A program made the position numbers and the translations under genes. A stretch of 5,525 nucleotides of DNA from an uncultured Anaerolineae bacterium. Lineage in GTDB: Bacteria > Chloroflexota > Anaerolineae > Anaerolineales > Villigracilaceae. This document shows, in pieces, positions 1 through 5,525 of this stretch; within the stretch, counting starts at the first letter, position 1; the number at the start of each line of letters is the position of its first letter. The stretch covers positions 1 through 5,525 of the forward strand of contig CAINXK010000577.1 of NCBI GenBank assembly GCA_903854805.1. The letters are read 5' to 3'. The notes below the pieces were generated by a model. It was not told the origin of the DNA. It saw only the letters and a program-made list of their open reading frames with translations, and did no database searches.

Positions 1-1
1 G

Positions 2-25
2 TTTTGCGCCAAAACAGGCGCAAAA
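2..25. repeat. Short inverted repeat at the left edge
   Basis: TTTTGCGCC (2-10) and GGCGCAAAA (17-25) are exact reverse complements, a 9-bp stem around the 6-base loop AAAACA. The T and A runs are inside the stem and not after it, so on neither strand is there the free T-tract of a typical intrinsic terminator. The window edge hides what follows on the minus strand. It could be a structured end of a transcript or lie inside a neighbouring gene. Confidence 0.45.
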
Positions 26-177
26 ACTCCACAGGCGGGGCAAACCATCGATTTTTAATCGCCCGAGCAGCAGAACCAGGATGGTTCAGTGCCAAAACGA
101 AGAGCTTGTGAGTAAATACCTTCAAACCATCACAGCCCCGCCACCCAACTCACGAAAATCGTTGATCTGCCCCGCAA

Positions 178-220
178 GTGGTGATTTGGGACGAGAGGCC
201 CTCTCGTCCCAAATCACCAC
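178..220. repeat. Perfect 20-bp inverted repeat (long hairpin)
   Basis: Positions 178-197 (starting GTGGTGATTTGGG) are the exact reverse complement of 201-220, separated by only the three bases GCC at 198-200. The transcript of either strand would fold into an uninterrupted 20-bp stem. There is no T-tract after it on either strand, so it does not look like a simple intrinsic terminator. A separate, better terminator lies 70 bp upstream in the direction of the operon. Possible identities are a dispersed palindromic (REP-like) element, a remnant of a small mobile repeat, or a transcript 3'-end stabiliser. The pairing is seen directly; the function is unknown. Confidence 0.75.
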
Positions 221-290
221 AGAAAATACCTCTTATCTATCTGGCAATACTCCAGCCACCCCCCGCATTTACGCACCTTCACTCTCCAAC

Positions 291-326
291 AAAAAACTGG
301 GGTATCGACTCACCGATACCCCAGTT
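291..326 (-). terminator. Rho-independent terminator of the operon
   Basis: Read on the minus strand, this is a perfect 13-bp stem AACTGGGGTATCG (314-326 pairing with 295-307) with the six-base loop 308-313. It is followed directly by a run of six T residues (the A run at 291-296 on the plus strand, the last two of which also pair at the stem base), then GTT. It sits 58 bases past the stop codon of the REC-GGDEF gene, so it should end the transcript of that gene and its upstream partner. No matching T-tract exists on the other strand, so it is directional. Confidence 0.9.
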
Positions 327-384
327 ATCACCATCACCACCACAAGCGCTGAAAACCAATTTTAACCGTTGCGCAACTGCCCGA

Positions 385-1308
385 TCAATCCGACCCCAAA
401 TTTTCTTCCGGCTTGCGACCGGCACGTTTGGCCCGGTACATGGCTTCATCCGCGCTGTCTAAAAATTGATCCAAACCTTCATTGTCACCGACCGAAGCCA
501 CCCCGATACTGACCGTAATTGAAAGCTCACCCGCTGATGTCTGGAGCTTGAAGTCGGCGATCGCTTGCGCTAAACGCTCAAAAAGATGCTCACCGTTTTC
601 TTCCTCAGTATCCGGCGCCACCACCAGAAACTCGTCCCCACCCAGCCGTCCGATGCTGTCATACTTCCGCATCCGGCTGTTGAGAACCCCAACCACACCC
701 TTCAAGACCTCATCCCCCACCTGATGCCCGTACTTATCATTGAACTGCTTGAAGTTATCCAGATCAAAATAGCCGATACTCAACCCGACGATCTTGCCTG
801 TCTTGCTGCCGCGCTCGGTGCGTGAACACTCCTTCGCAAGCAGCTCCAGGATAGCGCGCCGGTTAAGAATACCGGTCAGGGGATCATGTGTGGCCAGATG
901 CTCCAGGACCTTCTGAGTCTCAATCAGCCTGTTTTGCAGTTCAACCGCGCGCTGACCCACCCGCAGCCGGGCGAATAATTCTTCCTGGGCAAAAGGCTTT
1001 TTGATATAGTCATTGGCGCCACTTTCCAGGCCTGAGATGACATCATCCTTTTCGTCCCGACTGGTTAGCAGGATGATATATGGCGGGGGATCGCTGTATT
1101 TTTCACGCACCAACCTGATCACATCCAGCCCATCCAAACCGGGCATCATCCAATCCAATACAAGTAGAGCGGGCGGCTCCGGTTGCTGCAAAACCTGCCA
1201 GGCAGCCTGCCCATCATTGACCACCACCACTTCATAACCCCACTTCTTCATGAGGCTCACCAGAATGGTGCGGGCGGTCAGATCGTCTTCAGCGATGAGA
1301 ATACGCAT
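385..1308 (-). CDS. REC-GGDEF response regulator, diguanylate cyclase (PleD/WspR-type output)
   Basis: This 307-residue cytoplasmic protein should make cyclic di-GMP from two GTP when its receiver is phosphorylated. The receiver (about 1-120) has the acidic pair D8/D9, phospho-acceptor D52 in LDWMMPGLDG, switch residue T82 and K104 of KKPF. A helical linker (about 120-140) leads to a GGDEF domain (about 137-300) opening with HDPLTGILNRR. It has metal- and substrate-binding residues in FDLDNFKQFND (D182, N190, D191) and an intact GGDEF at 223-227. R214-K-Y-D217 lies exactly five residues before GGDEF, which is the inhibitory I-site that binds product. No EAL domain or membrane segment is seen. 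The ATG start is supported by a purine-rich site just upstream. It lies 15 bp after the single-domain regulator and is followed by a terminator. REC-GGDEF is certain; the upstream phosphodonor is inferred from the neighbouring HPt-bearing kinase. Confidence 0.96.
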   Translation of the reverse strand: MRILIAEDDLTARTILVSLMKKWGYEVVVVNDGQAAWQVLQQPEPPALLVLDWMMPGLDGLDVIRLVREKYSDPPPYIILLTSRDEKDDVISGLESGANDYIKKPFAQEELFARLRVGQRAVELQNRLIETQKVLEHLATHDPLTGILNRRAILELLAKECSRTERGSKTGKIVGLSIGYFDLDNFKQFNDKYGHQVGDEVLKGVVGVLNSRMRKYDSIGRLGGDEFLVVAPDTEEENGEHLFERLAQAIADFKLQTSAGELSITVSIGVASVGDNEGLDQFLDSADEAMYRAKRAGRKPEENLGSD

Positions 1309-1310
1309 AT

Positions 1311-1318
1311 CTTCCTTT
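1311..1318 (-). promoter_or_regulatory. Ribosome binding site of the REC-GGDEF gene
   Basis: On the minus strand AAAGGAAG lies two bases before the ATG at 1308 (the AAGGA core has a four-base spacing). It falls inside the 15-base gap after the preceding stop codon, so translation of the two regulators is probably closely linked. It supports 1308 as the true start, which also places the REC motif MRILIAEDD at the N-terminus as in the family. Confidence 0.75.
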
Positions 1319-1323
1319 GGAAG

Positions 1324-1719
1324 TTAGGGCTGCAGCCCAAGCCGGTACAGCTCGTCTAACAACTGCTTTTTATGGATCGGTTTGGTCAGGTAGCCATCAC
1401 ACAAGCCCTGGTAGGCACTGACCACACTTTGCAGATCGAACAGCCCAGTCGTCATCACCACCTTGGTGCCCTTGGTCAAACCGATGCCGCGTTCATCTTC
1501 CATCTCGCGGATAACCCGCAAGGCTTGCTGTCCGTCCAATCCGGGCATCATGATATCCAGGCAGATCAGGTCGTAGGGCTCGCCATCTTTCAACGCCACA
1601 CGTACTGCTTCCACGGCTTCCTGCCCGTCAACCGCAATATGTGCCGGTCCCAGGCCCTTTAGCAATTCCTGCATCAAAAGGCGGCTGGTGAAATCGTCTT
1701 CAACAATCAACGTTTTCAT
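1324..1719 (-). CDS. Single-domain CheY-like response regulator
   Basis: This is a stand-alone receiver of 131 residues with no output domain. In this numbering, from MKTLIVEDD, the acidic pair is D8/D9, the phospho-acceptor is D55 in LDIMMPGLDG, the switch Thr is T91 in VVMTTG, and K113 lies in LTKPI. All are intact, so it should accept phosphate and signal by protein contact, or act as a relay or phosphate sink. The long charged loop after helix 3 (MEDERGIGLTKGTK) is, as I recall, characteristic of a widespread family of small environmental receivers. An in-frame ATG at 1728 would add MIR. I prefer 1719 because GGGAG at 1729-1733 is nine bases from it but has zero spacing from the upstream ATG, and because the family begins at MKTLIVEDD. 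It lies between the hybrid kinase and the cyclase, so the kinase HPt is its likely phosphodonor (inference). Confidence 0.93.
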   Translation of the reverse strand: MKTLIVEDDFTSRLLMQELLKGLGPAHIAVDGQEAVEAVRVALKDGEPYDLICLDIMMPGLDGQQALRVIREMEDERGIGLTKGTKVVMTTGLFDLQSVVSAYQGLCDGYLTKPIHKKQLLDELYRLGLQP

Positions 1720-1728
1720 GCGAATCAT

Positions 1729-1733
1729 CTCCC
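1729..1733 (-). promoter_or_regulatory. Ribosome binding site that decides the regulator start
   Basis: On the minus strand GGGAG (within TTTGGGAG) touches the ATG at 1728 directly but is nine bases from the ATG at 1719. Ribosome spacing therefore favours the inner start. The outer ATG overlaps the TGA of a tiny upstream frame (ATGA at 1725-1728), so coupled initiation there cannot be excluded. Confidence 0.55.
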
Positions 1734-1757
1734 AAACAAAAAATGAATACCATTCCA

Positions 1758-1771
1758 GCGGCCCAAGCCGC
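1758..1771. repeat. Small GC-rich hairpin in the regulator leader
   Basis: GCGGC (1758-1762) and GCCGC (1767-1771) pair around a four-base loop. On the minus strand it lies about 25 bases before the ribosome binding site of the response regulator. It has no T-tract close enough for a good terminator: a TTTTTTGTTT run occurs 12-20 bases further on and is separated by GAATGGTATTC. It could affect translation, or could be incidental. Confidence 0.35.
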
Positions 1772-1851
1772 CACGAGATACTGCAAACATTGGCATCTAC
1801 TCACCGGCCTCGCCATCTCGCTGACTGCCTGCAAATGAACGAATATCGCTG

Positions 1852-1880
1852 GGTTTCCCGTACATGCTGCCGGGCAAACC
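1852..1880. repeat. Hairpin in the leader between kinase and regulator
   Basis: On the minus strand GGTTT-G-CCCG (1872-1880 side) pairs with CGGG-AAACC (1852-1860 side). That gives nine base pairs with a single bulge, closing a ten-base loop that contains an ATG at 1863-1865. It begins about 24 bases downstream of the candidate -10 element, so it would form near the 5' end of a transcript started there. No T-tract follows. No known riboswitch class was recognised. Confidence 0.45.
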
Positions 1881-1903
1881 TGCTAAGCGTGAGTAATACG
1901 AAC

Positions 1904-1912
1904 ATTGTAACA
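1904..1912 (-). promoter_or_regulatory. Candidate extended -10 promoter for the two regulators
   Basis: On the minus strand TGTTACAAT reads as TG-N-TACAAT, an extended -10 element with five of six matches to TATAAT. It lies 29 bases past the kinase stop codon and about 185 bases before the response regulator start. I found no good TTGACA-like -35 at 16-18 bp spacing, which extended -10 promoters can tolerate. The 221-bp gap after the kinase makes a separate promoter plausible. No terminator is visible after the kinase, so read-through is also likely. Confidence 0.35.
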
Positions 1913-1940
1913 TTTCCAGCCTTATTGATTAGATCCAATT

Positions 1941-4900
1941 CTAAAGTTCTCTTTTTAACATAATTTTTAAACGCCCAAACTGCCGCTCCAACTCATCCAG
2001 CTGTTCGCGCACTGCCGGCAGATCACCAACTTTGCCGCGCTTCTCCATCTCAAAAGCCACCGCCCGCAGCGCCTCACCACCGATATTGGAAGCCGCGCCC
2101 TTGATGGTATGCGCCTGGCGCTCGACACTGACAGCATCTTCATTATCCAGGTAATTTTTCAGCGCCTGGATCTGTTTTGGAATATCTTCCAGGAAACCAG
2201 CGTAAACAATCCGGGCCAATTCTTCGTCACCCATCAGGCGGTCCATCACCCCAGCCCGGTCGAAGACGGGCGGTTGTTTGACAGCCGGCTGTTCTGGACG
2301 CGCAGCGACCTGCGCATTTTCCGAAGTCTTCGCTTCTATCCGCGCGCCGGGCAGCCAGCGCACCAGCGTCTCGGCCAGCGTGCGCGGATCGACCGGTTTG
2401 GAAACATAATCATTCATACCGGCTTCCAGACAGCGCTCACGATCGCCCTGCAGGGCATGCGCGGTCATGGCGATGACTGGCACAAGATGGTTAAGCACCG
2501 CCGAGTCATAATCGCGGATGGTGCGCGTGGCTTCCAGGCCATCCATCACCGGCATCTGCACATCCATCAGCACCAGGTCATACGCAAATAGCTCCAAGGC
2601 CTGCAGCGCCTCCTGCCCGGTACTGGCCACATCTGCATTCAACCCGAGGCGTTTCAGAATACCCAACGCCACCTGCTGGTTGGTCTTGTTATCGTCAACC
2701 AGTAGAATGCGCGTCGAGGATGCTGCAATTACCCGCGGAATTTCACGCGCAGCCCGGCGCTCCAGGGCCAGCTTTTCGGCCGGCACCTGGTTTGAATGGC
2801 TATGCTGGTCGAAATTTACCAGCGTACTTCTGAGAAGACTAAATAGATCGTTAAAACGCAGCGGCTTGGTCAGATAGCCGGCAAAACCAATTTCCATCAA
2901 GCGGCTCGCATCCACGCGCCCTGGCTGGGAAGACAGCAAGATCAGAATTGTATCACTCAGATCGCGATCGCTTTTGATCAACTGCCCCAGCATTTCTCCG
3001 TCCATTTCCGGCATCTGCATATCCAAAAGCGCCAGCTCGAATGGCTCGCCAGCCCGGCGCGCTTCTGCCAGGGCCAGCAGCGCTGCCTGGCCATCCGCCA
3101 ATGCCAGCGGGCGCATGCCGCGTGCAGCCAGCTGCTTGCTCAGGATTTCGCGACCATTGGCACTGTCATCCACCACCAACACACGCACACCCTTGAACCC
3201 CGCCTGGATATCGCTAACCGGCAGGCTTCCTTCTGGTTGGGCTTGCAAGCAAACAGTAAACCAGAATTCCGAGCCACTACCGGCTTCACTCTCCACGCCG
3301 ATTTCACCGCCCATCAATTCCACCAACTGCCTGGAAATAGCCAAACCCAAACCGGTCCCGCCGAACTCGCGGGTGGTGGAGGCATCCACCTGACTGAATT
3401 TATTAAAAAGCAGGCCAAGCTTCTCGGGCGGAATACCAATTCCAGTATCTCGGACCGTGAAGCGCAGCACAACTTCATCCATATTTTGAGAAAGACAGGT
3501 CGCACCCACCAACACTTCTCCCTGGCGTGTAAACTTGATCGCATTGCCCACCAGGTTGGTCAGCACCTGCCGCAAACGCCCAGGATCGCCGCGCAGCAGC
3601 ACTGGCACGTCTGGGTCAGCCACACACAGCAGGTCCAGGCCTTTTTCCTGGGCGCGCACAGCCAGGCTGGTCGCAAATTCATCCAGCAAGATCGAAAGAT
3701 CGAAGTCCAGTAGATCCAGTTCCAGCTTTCCGGCTTCGATCTTGGACAAATCCAGGATATCGTTGATCAGAACCAGCAAGGATTCGCCAGAGGCCCGCAC
3801 GGTCTCTGCATAATGGCGCTGTTCCAGATCCAGGTTGGTTTCCAGCAGCAAGTTGGTCATTCCAACCACCCCATTCATGGGGGTCCGGATCTCATGGCTC
3901 ATATTTGCCAGGAACTCACTTTTGGCAATACTGGCCATTTCAGCCCGCTCAACCAGCTTTTTGGCCAGATCAACCGACTCTTCCAACTGCCAGTTGGTTT
4001 CCTCCAGGGCCTTTCCGGCGCGAGTACGCTCGGTAATATCGACCAGTGAAACCAGGATCCGGGATAGATCGCCTTCGTGACCCGGCACAATGGCCCAATT
4101 CATAGTGACCGTGATCAGCCGGCCATCCAGAGTGCGGTTGACCGTTTCCATTTCAAAACGCGCCACACCTGATGAAATCAGCACCATCTCAGCACGGAAT
4201 TGGTCATGTGATGTTTCAGGGAAAATGAAGCCCAGGTTGCTTTCCAACTGCTGCTTGCTGGAAGCTCCAAATAAGAGCAGGGTAGCTTTGTTGACATTTC
4301 TGATTTTCACCATCGCGACGCACTCTGTAACCAGCTCGGGATGTTGCACAAAATGATCATCAAAATCCGTTACCCCCTGCTGGCGCAGCTCCTGCAATCG
4401 CAGCTGGACTTCGGAATAATCTTCCTCCCAGAGTGAGATGGGCGAATCATCAAACAGGCTTCTAAAGCGCGCCTCGCTTTCCTTAAGTGCCGTTTCGGCA
4501 CGCTTGCGCTCGCTGACATCCCGCGAAACACCCACCAGCGAGACCACTTCTCCGTGGCTGATGATCGGCGATACCGAAACTGCATGCCACTGCCAGCTGC
4601 CATCGGCCTGCCGGAAGCGAAATTCCGGGATATTCATGGGCGTTTTGTTCTGGAACATGCTCTGGTACATTCCCCGGATGCCGGCCATATCATTCGGGTG
4701 GATCAAGTGCGCCAGCGATGTGCCGATCAATTCAGCTGGGAGGTAGCCAGTGAAGCGCTCCCAGGAGGGTGATACATAAGTAAAGACGCCCTCCACACTT
4801 AAGCTCCAGATCAAATCAGATGAGTGATCCACCAGCAAACGGTAGCGCTGTTCACTCTCAAGCAGCGCCATCTCAACCTGCTTGCGCTCAGTGATATCGA

Positions 4901-5525
4901 CGGTGTAACCCGCCAGCAGCTTCCGGCCTCCCAATACAAAGGGAAATTTGATGGTGGTGTAGCTGCGCCCATGCAATTCTTCTTCCAGGCTGAGCACTTG
5001 CCCCCTGGAAACCACGGCCCAGTCATCGACTGTTATTTTTTCAGCCAGCTCAGCTGGGAATAACGCTTGCATCGGCTTGCCGAGCGTTTCTTCACGCGAG
5101 AACCCGGTTAATTCCTGGATGTTATCGCTGGCCATCAGTGTACGGCTGCTTGTGGCAGTGACATCCTTGATATATATATACATTGGCGAGTGCTGCATGA
5201 AGGCCGAGAGCAGGTCATTACTCTCGCGCAGCCCCAGCTCGGCCAGTTTGCGCTCGGTCACATCCTGGAGCGTGCCCCGAATAAACAAAGGCGCAGCTTT
5301 CTCATCCCGGACGATCTCAGCCTGTGCTTCCACGTACTTGACGGTGGCATCCCTCAGCACGAGCCGGTGCGTGATCCTGTAAGGCAAATCATTTTCGAGC
5401 GCATCTCGATAATAATTCAAAGTAGCTTCACGATCTTCTGGATGGGTATATTCTTGATAGGTATCGTTGCTCACCTTGAATACCAGCGGATCTTCGCCGA
5501 AGATGCGGTAAATTTCATCCGACCA
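1941..5525 (-). CDS. Multi-PAS hybrid sensor histidine kinase, HisKA-HATPase-REC-REC-HPt (5' partial)
   Basis: The frame is open to the right edge, giving 1194 visible residues, numbered here from the codon at 5523-5525. The visible N-terminus [13 protein letters not shown] is the middle of a PAS domain, so the GTG at 5474 is internal. In order: PAS1 (cut, to about 93), PAS2 (about 102-215), PAS3 (about 222-341), PAS4 with an insert (about 349-501), each ending in a (D)VTERK/DITER-type PAC motif. A coiled coil follows (about 502-532), then HisKA with H544 in [11 protein letters not shown], and HATPase_c with N657/N661, DTGIGI 693-698 and GGTGLGL 722-728. REC1 (about 780-902) has D786/D787, acceptor D835, S865 and K887. 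REC2 (about 938-1057) has D944/D945, acceptor D988, T1021 and K1043. A Pro/Ala-rich linker leads to the HPt with H1139 in [10 protein letters not shown]. No membrane segment is visible. It should autophosphorylate and relay His-Asp-His to the neighbouring regulators; the signal is unknown. Confidence 0.96.
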   Translation of the reverse strand, partial: WSDEIYRIFGEDPLVFKVSNDTYQEYTHPEDREATLNYYRDALENDLPYRITHRLVLRDATVKYVEAQAEIVRDEKAAPLFIRGTLQDVTERKLAELGLRESNDLLSAFMQHSPMYIYIKDVTATSSRTLMASDNIQELTGFSREETLGKPMQALFPAELAEKITVDDWAVVSRGQVLSLEEELHGRSYTTIKFPFVLGGRKLLAGYTVDITERKQVEMALLESEQRYRLLVDHSSDLIWSLSVEGVFTYVSPSWERFTGYLPAELIGTSLAHLIHPNDMAGIRGMYQSMFQNKTPMNIPEFRFRQADGSWQWHAVSVSPIISHGEVVSLVGVSRDVSERKRAETALKESEARFRSLFDDSPISLWEEDYSEVQLRLQELRQQGVTDFDDHFVQHPELVTECVAMVKIRNVNKATLLLFGASSKQQLESNLGFIFPETSHDQFRAEMVLISSGVARFEMETVNRTLDGRLITVTMNWAIVPGHEGDLSRILVSLVDITERTRAGKALEETNWQLEESVDLAKKLVERAEMASIAKSEFLANMSHEIRTPMNGVVGMTNLLLETNLDLEQRHYAETVRASGESLLVLINDILDLSKIEAGKLELDLLDFDLSILLDEFATSLAVRAQEKGLDLLCVADPDVPVLLRGDPGRLRQVLTNLVGNAIKFTRQGEVLVGATCLSQNMDEVVLRFTVRDTGIGIPPEKLGLLFNKFSQVDASTTREFGGTGLGLAISRQLVELMGGEIGVESEAGSGSEFWFTVCLQAQPEGSLPVSDIQAGFKGVRVLVVDDSANGREILSKQLAARGMRPLALADGQAALLALAEARRAGEPFELALLDMQMPEMDGEMLGQLIKSDRDLSDTILILLSSQPGRVDASRLMEIGFAGYLTKPLRFNDLFSLLRSTLVNFDQHSHSNQVPAEKLALERRAAREIPRVIAASSTRILLVDDNKTNQQVALGILKRLGLNADVASTGQEALQALELFAYDLVLMDVQMPVMDGLEATRTIRDYDSAVLNHLVPVIAMTAHALQGDRERCLEAGMNDYVSKPVDPRTLAETLVRWLPGARIEAKTSENAQVAARPEQPAVKQPPVFDRAGVMDRLMGDEELARIVYAGFLEDIPKQIQALKNYLDNEDAVSVERQAHTIKGAASNIGGEALRAVAFEMEKRGKVGDLPAVREQLDELERQFGRLKIMLKREL

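Larger units (their letters stand above)
1..384. other. Intergenic region downstream of the diguanylate cyclase
   Basis: No open frame here looks like a real gene. The longest frames run straight through perfect hairpins and give low-complexity, unrecognisable peptides. What can be seen is an inverted repeat at 2-25, small stem-loops at 49-61 and 73-87, an ungapped 20-bp palindrome at 178-220, and an intrinsic terminator at 291-326. The 9-base direct repeat CAAACCATC occurs at 41-49 (as gCAAACCATCg) and again at 123-131. The stretch 221-290 holds nothing I can name. The 58 bases between the terminator and the cyclase stop codon include the palindrome GTTGCGCAAC (368-377) and a CACCAT/CACCAC-rich run at 328-343. 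The first 58 bases may be the edge of a neighbouring gene, but strand and frame are ambiguous. Confidence 0.6.

Noticed and set aside
328..343. CACCAT/CACCAC run as a repeat or array
   Set aside because: It is too short and imperfect to be a repeat array, has no spacers, and lies in a noncoding gap.
81..365. 94-codon plus-strand open frame in the left intergenic region
   Set aside because: It runs through both the perfect 20-bp palindrome and the terminator hairpin, has no clear ribosome site, and its product is Ser/Thr/Pro-rich without motifs.
1852..1880. Hairpin after the kinase as its terminator
   Set aside because: No T-tract follows it on the minus strand, unlike the clear terminator at 291-326.
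2109..2591. 160-codon plus-strand open frame
   Set aside because: It lies wholly antisense to the HPt and REC2 coding region, its product has no recognisable motif, and the opposite strand encodes conserved catalytic motifs throughout.
3237..3713. 158-codon plus-strand open frame
   Set aside because: It is antisense to the conserved HATPase domain of the kinase and is a by-product of its codon use.
5170..5180. TA dinucleotide run as a possible phase-variation tract
   Set aside because: It is only about five units long and encodes the PAS2 residues YIYIKD in a conserved strand position, so it is explained by coding sequence.
5472..5474. GTG at 5474 as the start of the histidine kinase
   Set aside because: The same frame continues open to the right edge and encodes [17 protein letters not shown], a typical PAS segment, so the GTG is an internal Val codon and the gene is 5' partial.

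Overview
The window is a bacterial signal-transduction locus read entirely from the minus strand. In transcription order (right to left) it holds a very large hybrid sensor histidine kinase whose N-terminus lies beyond the right edge, a stand-alone CheY-like response regulator, and a REC-GGDEF diguanylate cyclase. A textbook intrinsic terminator follows. The organism cannot be fixed from this sequence. Base composition is moderate, by eye a little above 50% GC. Shine-Dalgarno sites are ordinary, and the PAS-rich hybrid kinase with satellite receivers is typical of free-living environmental bacteria such as Chloroflexota (Anaerolineae), Deltaproteobacteria-type lineages or Gammaproteobacteria. 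I lean weakly to the first two.

Layout: 1-384 has no convincing gene. It carries a short inverted repeat at the left edge, a perfect 20-bp-stem hairpin at 178-220, and a minus-strand terminator at 291-326. 385-1308 is the REC-GGDEF protein. 1324-1719 is the single-domain response regulator, 15 bp upstream of the cyclase and surely cotranscribed with it. 1720-1940 is a 221-bp leader or spacer with a candidate extended -10 promoter, two hairpins and two tiny chained open frames. 1941-5525 is the kinase: four PAS domains (the first cut by the window edge), HisKA, HATPase, two receivers and an HPt domain.

How they fit together: every phosphotransfer residue expected for a multistep relay is present. 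These are the HisKA His, the Asp residues of both receivers, the HPt His, and the acceptor Asp residues of the two downstream regulators. The simplest inference is that PAS-sensed signals (redox, ligand or other; not identifiable) drive phosphate through the kinase to the HPt. From there it would pass to the small receiver and to the REC-GGDEF protein, setting cyclic-di-GMP synthesis. The cyclase keeps both its active-site motif and a product-inhibition RxxD site.

I see no new class of system here. The points most worth checking are the long palindrome at 178-220, the leader at 1720-1940, the unusual insert-bearing fourth PAS domain, and the unresolved frames at the left edge.
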